From Pogonophryne albipinna (taxonomy: Eukaryota; Chordata; Actinopteri; Perciformes; Artedidraconidae), in contig CM053260.1 of assembly GCA_028583405.1 (NCBI GenBank), positions 14,468,660 to 14,532,659 of the forward strand: a stretch of DNA of 64,000 bases, written 5' to 3'. This document shows, piece by piece, positions 35,300 through 46,143 of this stretch. A program made the translations under genes and the position numbers. The number at the start of each line of letters is the position of its first letter. Positions within the stretch are counted from its first letter, which is position 1. The notes beneath the pieces are model-generated. The model did not search any database and was not told the origin of the DNA. It was given only the letters and a program-made list of their open reading frames with translations.

Positions 35300-36003
35300 A
35301 ATGTATTTGAGATACGTTCATAACGAACGTAACGTGGGAGAAAATACGTTTCTGGCTAAACGTAATTGAGAATGCAGTTTAGTTCTGTGGGAACGTAATT
35401 TTTAGGAGACAGGGTTGCGTTTTCCCACTTCCTCTGAGGGGACAGCACGGAGCATGAAGAAAGACCTGCACCAGCTTCATCCACGCTGGAGTTGCTGTTA
35501 TCACTAGCTCAGTGTCATTTCATTTGACCAAATATCTTTACATATACATTTCATAGATTTTATTATTATCCACCTTTTTGTTTTATGTCCTTTTATTTAA
35601 AACATTCTTTGAGGCTTCATCTTCTGGTTCAAATTTCAATAAATGTAATTTGTATAATCACTCTTTTGTCTTTATTCTACATGAAAATGTTAGAGATTCC
35701 ATTCAAATCTGTTGATTATTCATATCTTCCTCAGGCTAGGAATAGTATGTTGAATTTTTAATGCTAAATGTATATAATTTTCTCACAGGATATAGAATGA
35801 GACAACACCGTTTTCATCTATTGTGTATGAATGCTTCAGCTCTTCAGACCAACATAGTAAGATGTGAGCATGTTCCTAATTGTGTTGGTATGCAACCTAG
35901 GTCTGGTCTGTTTAATAAAGCAAATCTGCCACTTTGATATTGTAGAATTTGTTAAATTAAAGCAGTCTTTAATTGTTTGTCCTAAACATAGCAATATATG
36001 CTT
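35300..36003. other. AT-rich stretch, no gene seen
   Basis: Beyond the inverted arm, GGAACGTAATTTTTAGGAGACAGGGTTGCG (about 35391) is a repeat-like end. The rest shows no ORF, exon or transposon signature. Confidence 0.45.
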
Positions 36004-37516
36004 TTTCAATTCAATTCAAAACCTTTATTTATCCAGGTAAAATCCCATTGAGATCAATGATCTCTTTTTCAAGGGAGACTTGCAGCCGTAGGTTCCACAA
36101 GAAGACATAAAAACATAAACAACAGAACAACAAAAGGACATCATACAGCAAAATGTACAGGGATTACAATTTACATATTTAACAACATGTACAGGTACCA
36201 ACAGCATCTGATTTTGTAGCATCCAACCGAGCTTTAAAAACATGTAGTGGTACTAGCTTGGTAATTTTCCATTCTTTTTGCAGACTGTTCCATGTTAGTG
36301 GAGCTGCACATCTAAAAGCTTTCTTCCCTAAAACAGTCCTAGCACTTGGCACATTTAATAAAACCACAGCATGCGATCTCAGGCAATAAGTACTTTCAAT
36401 TCGCAGAGAGATCAGGGAGCAGATATAAGATGGTAGTTTATCCAACATGGCTTTGTAAATGAAAAAGTACCAGTGACTGAGCCTCCGTACAGTAAGTGAT
36501 GGCATAACCGCCTTGGTATACAGGGTACAGTGATGCGTAAGTGCTTTACAATTTGTCAAAAATCTCAGTGCACTGTGATACGCAGCATCTAACTTGCTCA
36601 GGTAATTGGCAGGTGCATTCATATATAACAAATCACCATAGTCCAGCACAGGTAAAAAGGTCACAGTGACTAGCCTTTTCCTGGCCTCAAGCGAGAAACA
36701 GGACTTATTTCTGTAAAAGAAACCTAGCCTAACCCTCAGCTTTTTAAGCAGGTTATTTACATGAAATTTAAAAGTGAGACAATCATCAAGCCAGATACCC
36801 AGGTATTTGTAACAGGTAACCACTTCAAGTTGTATTCCTTGCGTAGTTACAATATCCAAAGCAGTCTCTGGTGTATTTTTAGCTTTAGCTTTAGAAAAGA
36901 GCATTACCTTGGTTTTATCCACATTTAAAAGAAGCTTAAGCTCAGAGAGCTGAGCCTGAATAATGTTAAAAACAGCCTGTAATTTAACAACAGCCTCGTT
37001 AATCGAGGGACCTGCACAGTACATAACGGTATCGTCCGCATAAAAATGTAAGGTTGCTCCCTCGACATTTTCACCTAAACTATTAATATAGATAGAGAAT
37101 AATAGCGGACCTAAAACTGAACCTTGTGGTACACCATTAGTGATGTTTAACCACTCAGAAGACAGCCCATCAAACTGAACACATTGGGACCTTTCAGAGA
37201 GGTAGTTTACAAACTACCCCACTGCATGGCTGGATATGCCAATACTGACCAGCCTCTGCTTCAAAATGCGATGATCGACGGTATCAAAAGCTTTGGATAG
37301 GTCAACAAATAGAGCTGCACAACTCTGCTTATTATCTAAAATACTCGTAATATCATTTACCACTTTCATTGTGGCAGTGATGGTGCTATGTTGCTTTCTG
37401 AAGCCTGACTGATGTTTAGACAGGATGTCATTTGTACATAAAAACTCCTTTACTTTTTTTTTGAAATGTAACATGTCTTTGAAAAATAATAGTATACAGT
37501 TTATATTGTGTATCAC
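36004..37516 (-). pseudogene. CR1/L2-type LINE, 3' part of reverse transcriptase ORF
   Basis: On the minus strand, blocks in order are HQSGFRKQHSTITATMK, LFVDLSKAFDTVDHRIL, NGVPQGSVLGPLLF (about 37110-37150) and FYADDTVMYCAG with the catalytic YADD. They are followed by LNVDKTKVMLFSKA, YKYLGIWLDD and a C-terminal FRCAAPLTWNSLQKEW. A stop replaces Trp near 37217 (TAG in place of TGG), and further changes break the frame around 37025-37210. The 3' end reads GGGATTTTACCTGGATAAATA before an A-rich tail at about 36010-36035. The endonuclease and N-terminal region are missing. It is a 5'-truncated dead copy; the exact clade (L2, CR1 or Rex1) is not settled. Confidence 0.8.
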
Positions 37517-37554
37517 CTTTAGCTTAAAAATACATAGATGTGTTTTTTTAATCT

Positions 37555-37640
37555 ATAAAATAAATAGACAGACACTTTATCAATCCCAAATTGGGAAATT
37601 ATTTAACAGCAGCAGTGTGTTCAGGTATTAAAATATTTAA
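37555..37640 (-). repeat. LINE/SINE 3'-tail fragment
   Basis: The minus strand reads AATTTGGGATTGATAAAGTG, like the conserved TCCC-rich tail shared by several fish LINEs and SINEs (GGGAT-T-ATAAAGT). No body is attached. Confidence 0.45.
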
Positions 37641-37709
37641 AGTTGGAATAAAGTATGAACTACACACCACAAGTACACTACTGCAATCCATAAAATAAGT
37701 CCGATATGT

Positions 37710-38170
37710 TCATGAAAACCCCCCAGGAGACACCAACACTAACATGGCAGAGTGGACTCCGGAGTTTGCTGCATGAGTTGCACTGTATGATCTGTGGTGT
37801 AGTGGGCTGTCACTCAAAAACTGAGTAGCCAATGGGGACGCACCCCTGAAAGTCCCGCCCACCTGGGATGTTTGTGTCAAAATCTCAAACAAAAAATGAG
37901 GGAGCCCAAACGAGAGCTGCAGCGAGAGCAAAAGTCTGATCATTGAGAAAGAAGAAACAGGAACTGCATACAAAAACCTATGTTAAACAAAGAAAAAATA
38001 CTTATAGTTTGCATGATTACACAAATGATTTGTTTGCAACTTATAGTTTTATTTTTGAAATTTATTTTTATTTTGCTTGACTTAGTTTTTTTTTCTTTTA
38101 AACTCATAGTTTTGCTTTATTCTGAGAAAGTTTTGCTTTATCTTTATGATACAAAACTAATCCCATAAAA
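37710..38170 (-). repeat. Unsplit copy of the composite repeat found at 14010-17033
   Basis: In reverse orientation this copy contains the match to 14010-14155 (38030-38168) and the match to 16815-16985 (37775-37935), only about 95 bp apart. It shows what the locus at 14-17 kb looked like before 2.6 kb was inserted. Confidence 0.7.
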
Positions 38171-38974
38171 ATTCAAGTTAAAAAAATGTGAATGTTCAAA
38201 TTCAGATCCCAAAAATTCAAGTGAAAAAAATTCGACGTCAAAAAATTCGGTGTATAAAATTCGATGTCCAAAATCATAGATATATATAAACACTAGATGG
38301 CTCATGGGAGATTTTCCAGCGTAGCTGACCGGCCGCCATCTTGCCACAGTCAACAGCTACTCTGATTCGCGTTATGGTAGCTGTTGTAAGGTGAGTGATC
38401 TGCACAAAAATACTCTTAACTCTCTGAAATCTTGACTGATTTACAAACGGTTTGGTTTATTATAAACATTATTAGCATGGCTATGATACAGGATGCTTGG
38501 ACATGTTGAAATTGCAGCTTTTCTTTGTGTATGTGGTTGTATTTATTAGCTGGCTAATAACAAGAGGCTGTGAGTGAGACCTAGTATTACAAAGTTGACC
38601 CAGCAACTTTACACCAGTGGGAGAGGCAGAACTGCTCTTTCTTTTCAACATAACTTAAGTTACACATGATTTCTTCCAAGTGGTTTGGCTTGTTTAAAAC
38701 ATCTTGCATTATGATACAGGAATTTGCTGGTGTTGTGTTTACAGAAGTACCTGACTATGCCGGACTTTTGTGCAGCCTACGGATGTTTAATGGCGAATCG
38801 CTACCACTAGGAGCATATATCGCCACCTACTATGTATTTATTAAATCTTCATGTTCCATGAGACGCAGCACTATGTTCCCCACATATGTTTATGTTTGCT
38901 CAGTCTAATAAACCCATAACATGGTTGTGAAAGAATACCAAAGCTGAGGCTGGACGATGATTGATTGTTGGTGT
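38171..38974. other. No gene recognised
   Basis: A cluster of AAAAATTCRA words (38164-38270) forms an irregular short repeat. The rest is AT-rich unique-looking DNA with only short frames. Confidence 0.4.
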
Positions 38975-38982
38975 GCCATGTG

Positions 38983-40221
38983 TAGGGTTGGGTACCGAGA
39001 ACCGGTTCTTTCCAACATTTCGATTCCAACGGCATCATTTAGAAATGTGAATTTCGGTTCCGCTTTTCGATGCCTGAGGAAATGTTTCTCGCCGCTCTCC
39101 GTAGCCTACTGTATGACTGCGGTGAGGCGGGAAATGTAGCGTTGTACCTACACTTCCTACAGTGTAACCTGAGATCAGGGCCGGCCCGTTGCACTGGCAT
39201 TATAGATGTTCGTCTAGGGCGCCAGATCTGTGGAGGCGCTGCGCTGACAGCTCTGGGAGGGAAAACAAATGTTTTGACCGTTGGTGCTCATCCTAATTTT
39301 CGGCCTTGATGTAACAACATTCATAATTAAGTAAATGTAACACCCTTTTTCACCCCGGTTACACGTTTCATTCGCCCTGTACGATGGGCGCTGCAAGTGA
39401 TGAAAATGGGGGATGTTGGCTTATCTGGCGCCCGCAGCTCACAGCCAAAGTGCGAGTGAGCGAGGGAGAAAGGGAGGGTGCACTGGAACCGGCACTGTTG
39501 TTATTAGCATCTGGTGCTAGCTGCTCTAACGGAAGAAAAAGAAGATGTTTCTACAATGATGTGGAGGGAGAGTCCTCTCCAGTCAGACTGAGGCTGATAA
39601 CTACAGCTCAGTGAGGTAAAGGACTCTTGAGTGTTTAGATAGTTCACTTTAGTCTAAGTTATCTCAGTGGGTCTCAAACGTTTTGATCACAATTTATGTA
39701 AACACATATTCCCAAGGCACTCCTTTATAATTATTGGGATAAAACAGGTTTGAAATCATTCCAATGTATACTATAGGACAGTAAACCAGACATATCGTTT
39801 TAAACTGGAGAGATTAAAAAAATATGCATAAATAAAATAGTAAAATAAGATATGAATGAACAACAAACATAAAATACATTACATGTATTTGTTATTGGCT
39901 ATGGGTTATTGTTTATGCTCACATACTTATTTAATTATTCAAATGTAAACCGATCTTTTTCATATGGGTGTTTAGAGTTGTACCCCCTAGATCTAGTCTC
40001 TAGTAATTCTGCTTAAAGTGCACCAGATTGAAGCATTTTGCACATTTCTTCCTGGTATGCCTGAGAAGGCAGATATGCTTGTTTTTCTCAACAAGAACTT
40101 AATCATTTTTTTTACCCTGCCCCTCAAAGAATCGGAATTGAGAACCGTTAAGAACCGGAATCGAAAAGTAGAATCGGAATCGGAATCAGAATCGTGGAAA
40201 TTCAAACGATACCCAACCCTA
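38983..40221. mobile_element. hAT element 5, non-autonomous, 1239 bp
   Basis: Ends TAGGGTTGGGTACCGAGAACCGG and, inverted, TAGGGTTGGGTATCG share 12 perfect bases. They are flanked by the 8-bp duplication GCCATGTG (38975-38982 and 40222-40229). Subterminal AACCGG and GAATCGGAAT motifs recur on both sides. At 39176 it contains CAGGGCCGGCCCGTTGCAC, the start of a second hAT-type end whose partner was not found. No transposase. Confidence 0.9.
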
Positions 40222-40398
40222 GCCATGTGTCACCGTGTGTCTTATTGGTTTTGTGTTATACTGTATTTTATTGTGTGCAGCTGGTCCTTATCTCCAAGAC
40301 ACATTTAAAACAAATAACCTTGAACCTTGAAGCCCCATCTCTACCCACCTGCTCCTGCTTCCTACATCCCCTCCACACCACACCAAGTTGTTCTTCTT

Positions 40399-40470
40399 AA
40401 TAATAATAATACATTTATTTTGGGGGGCCGCATTTCATAACACCCAAGGACACCTTACAGGGGCATAGGG
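40399..40470 (-). repeat. LINE/SINE 3'-tail fragment with (TAA)n
   Basis: The minus strand reads TGTAAGGTGTCCTTGGGTG, then AAATAAATG and TTATTATTA, the form of an L2-like or V-SINE-type 3' end with its trinucleotide tail. Confidence 0.5.
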
Positions 40471-40639
40471 GCAATATAGGGAACAATTTAAACAGTGGAT
40501 TTTGTGATATATCAGCCGGGGTGAGACAAGACAAACCACAAATGGACTACAGAAAAGGACACATGGTACAGTTTATATTATTCTTGGTCTTTTTTCAATA
40601 TCATATTTCAAAAGGTTCTGGATTTGTTTACACATTGAT

Positions 40640-40880
40640 CATGACATCCTAAAAGACATGCAAGCGAATGCACCTGACAAAGAAAAGATATACTGGAAGA
40701 AGAAGTTGTGTACACAGAATAAAGAGGGGTTGTGGGAAAGTACAGAAGGCAAATTTGTATTGCCAAATAGCTTATTTCGATATGCAGCTATATTGAGCCA
40801 TGGGTTGGACCACGGCTCAACAGTGGGGATGGTGGAAGTAATACAGAAGATATTCACAGCCCATAGCTTTACAAATTACT
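40640..40880 (+). pseudogene. Endogenous retrovirus pol fragment (integrase zinc-binding region)
   Basis: A short plus-strand frame resembles the N-terminal HHCC region of retroviral integrase: W-K near 40690, VLPNSLFRYAA, then SHGLDHGSTVGMV with the His-x3-His-like pair. In a virus this region follows RNase H and helps integrase bind DNA. No protease, reverse transcriptase or integrase core is attached, and the right side is cut exactly where the next hAT element begins (40881). It is a dead scrap; which retrovirus group it came from cannot be told. Confidence 0.5.
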
Positions 40881-41715
40881 AAAAGAGCCGGCTCTTTTAA
40901 GTGAACGACGGGAGCCGGCTCTCGCCCGCGAACGAGCCGATTATTTATTTTTGCGGAGGGATCTAGATCGGCTTGAAGGCACATTATGCATTGTGCAATG
41001 TGCACATTATCCCGCTTATTACATGGCCACATTCTCAACAAAGTAACGACATGACTCCCAATATTAATTAAAATGCTTTTATGGATTCAGAAAATGATTT
41101 TATTGATTTAAAAAAATAGTTGTATTGATTTAAATTGACATGCATCCGCTAAGAAAAGTAGTCCGTTGTTACTGTTTGAACTAACGTAGCAACGGCAGGA
41201 ACTGCTTCGATAGTGTTTTTGAGGAGCTTTTTGATTACAGATTTAAAAACGTCGTTGCTTGCTTTAAAAGTAGCACAATTCATGATGTCAAACATTGGAA
41301 AGTATCTAGATATCCCTGCCCTAATGCCAAAGTAACTGGCAACTGAATATGTGTCGCCGTTTGATGTCTATGTCTGGACCGCTGCGTAAAAAGGAGGGTT
41401 TTCTGCCCCATTACTTCTCTTCTTACTTCTATAAGAATAAAACACGGAGGACGGAGATCTCTTTTACTCCCCCTCTTCTCCCCGCTGCAGCCTAGCAGCT
41501 GATCTCAGAGCACGCTTCCCTCTTAGAGATGGGCGAGTCATGATTCATCCGGATCATTAACCCGGATCCTAGTAATGAGCCGGTCGTGACGAGTCTCCCT
41601 CTCGATTAACCCGAGTCCTTTGAGTCCTACACCTGATGTGACGTAAAAATTAAAACTATAAATTGCGTCACTCTTTACTCTCTTTATAACGTGTAAAATC
41701 ACATTACAACGTTGT

Positions 41716-42090
41716 TGTATCCAGAGATCCAGCAGACTCGTCGCCATGCACGAATCAACAGCAGATTCAGCCCCTCCTCCGGCTCCCGCGAGAGTCCCGT
41801 GAGCCGTGAGTGAGCCGTGAGTCCGCAAATCTCTGAGTCTGCTGCGACTCGTCGAGGGAGCCGTGGGACTCGCGGGAGCCGTTGGACTCGCGGGAGCCGT
41901 GAGTGAGCCGTGAGCCGTGAGTGAGCCGTGAGTCCGCAAATCTCTGAGTCTGCTGCGACTCGTCGAGGGAGCCGTGGGACTCGCGGGAGCCGTGGGACTC
42001 GCGGGAGCCGTGCGAGCCGGAGGAGGGGCTGAGTCTGCTGTAGATTCGTGCATAGGGACGAGTCTGCTGGATCTCTGGATCTGCTGCCTG
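41716..42090. repeat. GC-rich palindrome with tandem core
   Basis: The arms at 41716-41797 and 42005-42085 are inverted copies (CCAGCAGACTCGTCGCCATGC against GCATAGGGACGAGTCTGCTGG, and CCCCTCCTCCGGCTC against GAGCCGGAGGAGGGG). Between them two tandem copies, about 123 bp apart, contain CCGCAAATCTCTGAGTCTGC and GGGACTCGCGGGAGCCG. A 171-codon Pro/Ser/Thr-rich minus-strand frame across it is low-complexity and not a credible protein. Confidence 0.8.
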
Positions 42091-42363
42091 CTATATGTTA
42101 CGGCTCTGAGTCCTCGTAGGCTACTGGTCTCTCTCGATCATTGACCTGGATTCACGGATCCCGCGATTTTTCCGGCTCTAAATTAAGTTTCAGTGTAGAC
42201 TTCTAACACAATGTTCATGTTGTGCAACAGTCTCCTGTAATAATATCTGCATTTCCAATAAGGATCTTACTTGGAAACTCGTTTATTTTGAACATGGCAC
42301 ACAAAAAGAAACAAATGATAGAAAATTGCAAAACAGTTAGAATATATAAAATGTAATTATACA

Positions 42364-42365
<2 letters not shown>

Positions 42366-42406
<41 letters not shown>
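42366..42406 (+). repeat. (TTA)n microsatellite
   Basis: About thirteen TTA units inside hAT element 6. Confidence 0.95.
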
Positions 42407-42407
<1 letters not shown>

Positions 42408-43254
42408 ATGAAAACACAATTGTGCAAAATTAGCTTAAGTACAGGAACATATTAAAATAACTATATACATATAATGCAAAACACTTATTTTTTAAAATGC
42501 ACACACACACACATGTTTTATTAAAGCAAAAGACACTGTGTAGCGGAGGTTAATGTAACGTTAGTTTAATATGCTGGTTAAATGCAACAACTTTTCGGTT
42601 TCACCGGTAGGATTTCTACGGTCTTGGTCATGCTGACTCATATGACTCAAATGACTCGTATGATCCGGATCTCTTCAATGATTGACTCAGAAGACTCCGA
42701 GTCCATAAAATGATCCGGATTTGCCATCTCTATTCCCTCTCCTGCAGGGGGGCGTGGTCAGCTGCAGCTCACAGAATCAGCAAAATGAGGCATGGCTAAA
42801 ATGCAGGATCTTTTTGGTATTTTGAAAAAAAAACTATATTTATATACTTTATATAGGTCGATACAGTAGCCCCTTTTAAAAGAATAGTTTTTATAGGTGT
42901 TGCTATCTGTTCTGTGTAGCGTGGTTCTACAAGCAAGTCAATGCATTCATTGGGTGGTATCAGAGAGTTACACGGGTCTGTAAATGCAATGAAAACAATT
43001 GGCCACAGCAAATCATTTATATTAAACATGTAATTTTTACTTTTGAATACTTCAGTACAAAGGTTGTATTGAATAATTTAAGTGATATATGTGTACACAT
43101 ATAATTAGTCAAAACAGGGCTACATTTGATTTAATTAGAAGGTATAATATGTGGTAAACCGAAGAGCCGTTTGGGAGCCGAAAGAGCCGGCTCTTCTTGG
43201 TGAGCCGAGCTAAATGATCCGGCTCACCAAGAAGAGCCGGAATTCCCATCACTA

Positions 43255-44922
43255 GTAAGAAGAAGTTTAAAGATTTATATTGCGGATATTATCAGTACAT
43301 CTGATTCAAATTAGCATGTGTATTAAAGGATGTCAGTGGATTATCCCTAAATTAGTAGATTTAGGGAACGTTTACAGATAACAGATCAAGCTAGGATACC
43401 GAATCAAGTTAGCAACACACGTTGAACAGCCTTTTAATTGTAAATTCCGTTATCTTAATGTCATTTCGTCCAACGTTGTTGAATTAGAGAGGAGGGGCTT
43501 CTAAACGGGATTGTATGCGGGGGTGGAGGGAGTTAAATATTAGATAAATATAACTTTGGTGCGTGTAAGAGTGAGTGTTTTTAGCAGAGCCATATTGTGT
43601 CCTTGTGATTATGTTGATTATTACCTGTCTGTATAATGTTGCAGCTCAGCTGATTTTGGATTGATGGCAAAGGGATTTAAGTGAGAGTGAAAACACAAGG
43701 TAAGTTTAATACTACGGTTTTATATAAGTAAGCATACTAAACATGTATTCTATCACTGTATTATATAAGTAATCTTGTTAGTAACCTACTGTATGGCAGG
43801 TGGAGGGGCAGTGATGTTACAGGTGGAGGGGCAAAACTGCAAGACTGCAAACTCACAAGACAGAGAAATCGAAGTTTGTTCTCCAGAGAAGAGGTTGATT
43901 TCACTTACATTTTTTCATATTTTATTTTATTAAGATGTGGAAATGGCACAAAAAAAAACTTGAGAGCTGTAACCAAGACAACTGTAACAACATGAGTATA
44001 GAGCCACCAAGGTTTTTCAAGTCCCTCTCTTACTCCATTTTGCCATCCCAAACTTCCAGGTACATGACTGGACACCTTGCTTGTTTTTGTTGTTTGCGCT
44101 CCTCTGGCTGGGTGCTGGCAGGTGGAGGGCAGTGATCCCTTCCCTTCTTCCCTCAATCTTTGAGACCAATGTAAGTAGAAGACATGGCACTGTAAATATT
44201 CGAACGTTGAAAATATTATACCACTTAAAAATAAGAAATATTACTTTTGTTACTAAGAGTTCATACTTATTATACCTGTGTCACCTTTCACACTATCGCT
44301 GTGATCATGAGCTATGGGCTTTGTAGATACAGGTCCCGGGGTCAATCGTGGTGCAGGGGCCCTTCTCTTTTTGACCACAGGGCGATGCACGAAGATGGTG
44401 GGTATAGCCTCTGCTCTCAGCCTAGTCTTGCCCTTTTTTGTCTTGACAAACAGGTCTGCATCAAAATGTGCCTGCGGAGTGACCTGAGGTTACTTCACAC
44501 ACAGAACAACTCAGTTTTGTCTGCCCACATACATATTCCATAGTGGTTGAATACACAGTATTAGGAAACACTTTATACTTACTGGACATGTTATACTCAT
44601 TACATACTGTATATAAAATATGACCAAGAATGTGAGACAACTTTATAGAAATTCATATCACATCTGTTACTGATGCCATTTGTCATACTTTGTTAAACTC
44701 ACAAATAATAAAGTTCCATAACTTCAGTTGGGAACAGAGACCACACCTTATCTCCCCAAGGCAATTTCCCATCCAATAGGTGTGCTATATAGGTGTGTAT
44801 AACCCTTTCTCCTGTCTGTTACTCCCTCTTTTAGCACAAGAACCAGAGGGGGATTCAATGGAGCCTGAATACCTGCACTGAGACCCTCACCCTGCACCCT
44901 GAGTCTCAACTCTCAGTGTTTT
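43255..44922. other. No gene recognised
   Basis: Short frames only. A GGTGGAGGG word recurs (about 43800, 43822 and 44120). It may be the degraded body of the transposon whose THAP start lies at 44985-45152, but no catalytic motif was seen. Confidence 0.35.
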
Positions 44923-44984
44923 TCAAGCCTTTCCCTGTTTTTTTGTATTAAACAAAACATTAAGCTTTCCCAATGGTGTGGTTT

Positions 44985-45152
44985 TCGTTTTGTGAAAAAG
45001 TGCAAATGCAGTGCTTGTATATAAATCACATATTTTTTGCTGTTGGTCGTGAAATTGCTCCTGCTTCCTCCGCTCTGTGTCAGTGGGGAAGCCGTACATT
45101 CGTACTCCTTTCTCTGAGCGATTGGAGCATCCCCAGGCAGCACAGCAAACCA
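44985..45152 (-). pseudogene. THAP-like zinc-finger start
   Basis: The minus-strand frame MVCCAAWGCSNRSEKGVRMY followed by GFPTDTERR matches the first half of a THAP domain (Met-x-x-C-x4-C, then GFP at the position of the conserved F-x-FP). The downstream Trp, C and H ligands are not visible in frame, so it is truncated or decayed. THAP proteins occur as transposases and as host DNA-binding proteins. The setting, among transposons and without an intron-exon partner, favours a mobile origin. Confidence 0.5.
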
Positions 45153-45252
45153 TGGTGGCGACTAGGAGGCAGCACAGCAAACTGCATGATATGCTATTCA
45201 ATGTTTATTGAATTCCATGTATTTGCAATGGATGTTCCTAAAACAACACATT

Positions 45253-45289
45253 TAACATCATCATCATCATCATCATGCTGCTGCTGCTA
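45253..45289 (+). repeat. (CAT)n(GCT)n microsatellite
   Basis: ATC repeats followed by GCTGCTGCTGCT. Confidence 0.9.
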
Positions 45290-46143
45290 GTCCTTTGATA
45301 GTCACCTGTCGGTCTCCTGTCCTTTCTGAAAGCCATAAAGATGACAGTCATTTAGATAACTTGTGTCCTCAATTACCATGGGATTACTGAAACTACCATG
45401 AATTTAAGAAAATGGTAGAAATTAATCTAATCTGAATTTTAAAGCATTACTTTAGATCCCCTCCCTCTAAATATATCAATACACATTAGAAAGTGATGCT
45501 CCTGACTACCATACAAGTTTAAGAAGATAATATTGGTTTTAAAGAATTCAAAGCTATAAATAAACAGCAACAGGCTCTTTAACCAAGGCACTGTTAGCCT
45601 AACATGTAAACTAGTTGTTCACACTAATCCTAATATTATCACTTAATATTAGCAAATTCTATTTTTTAAAACATATTGATGTAAATACATACACATATCG
45701 ATTTGTTGTATAAATATTGCAAATCAAAACCTTTATTCACTAATAATTACCAAAAATCGTAGTTCTATCTCCTTTTATCATTGCATTCACATTGCCCGCC
45801 ATGAACTTCCGTGGAACGATCCTCGTCTACATGAACCACGTGACTATAACCGTTTTTGGACTTCCGTTGTCGTAACTCTTCTATCTATATGGCGCTGAGT
45901 AGTCCCTCCTTCTTATTATACATCCATGTTGTAGTCCGCTATAGAGGCTTCCTAATGACGTCACGGGATTTCGCGGCATCTTGGAGTACCACTCTACTGG
46001 CGGCAGCGTTCAAAAATGGCGAAAATGAAAGGCTACTACGAATCACTAAACCTGGAGGATAAGACCGTTTACAGAGACAAATGTGCGTCGATTGGTTCGG
46101 TGGACCCTTATTTGATTCCCGGATTACAGCACAGATATAAATT

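Larger units (their letters stand above)
31470..35300. mobile_element. Large inverted-repeat DNA element with a THAP start in both arms
   Basis: The left arm, about 31470-31810, and right arm, about 34967-35290, are inverted copies (shared words GGAAGTACAGAAACACGTAA, GTAACAGCTGGCGAAATTAC, GAGATACGTTCATAA). Each arm contains the same short THAP-type start (see 31698). More imperfect inverted similarity lies just inside (about 31825-31960 versus 34420-34500). The right arm has an extra tandem copy of a 72-bp unit (35212-35340). The core carries a piggyBac-type MITE and otherwise AT-rich DNA without genes. The outer ends and target duplication were not defined; the left outer end seems lost. Confidence 0.7.
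41524..42732. mobile_element. hAT element 6, non-autonomous, 1209 bp
   Basis: Ends TAGAGATGGGCGAGTC and, inverted, TAGAGATGGCAAATCCGG share the tip and the subterminal ATCCGGATCATT. They are flanked by the 8-bp duplication TTCCCTCT (41516-41523 and 42733-42740). The interior carries a large GC-rich inverted and tandem repeat (41716-42090) and a TTA microsatellite. It is inserted in the preceding hAT-type element. Confidence 0.9.
40881..43254. mobile_element. hAT-type element with AGAGCCGGCTCTT ends, left tip missing
   Basis: The right end reads AAGAGCCGGAATTCCCATCACTA, the inverse of a TAGTGATGGGAATTCCGGC terminus. The left side starts AAAGAGCCGGCTCTTTTAAGTGAACGACGGGAGCCGG, the matching subterminal block, but lacks the TAGTGATGG tip, so no target duplication can be shown. 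hAT element 6 is nested inside (41524-42732). No transposase frame remains. Confidence 0.7.

Noticed and set aside
41538..42053. 171-codon minus-strand frame rich in Pro, Ser and Thr
   Set aside because: It is the translation of a palindrome with tandem repeats inside a non-autonomous hAT element; repeated peptides follow the DNA repeats and there is no start context or domain.
42796..43029. 77-codon minus-strand frame between hAT elements
   Set aside because: Short, AT-rich and without any recognised motif; likely chance inside the degraded hAT-type element.
44300..44540. A host gene exon suggested by a 98-codon frame
   Set aside because: No splice sites in phase, no domain, and flanks are repeat-like.
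45253..45290. Short repeated CAT/GCT units as a CRISPR-like array
   Set aside because: Simple trinucleotide microsatellite; no spacers. The organism is a vertebrate.
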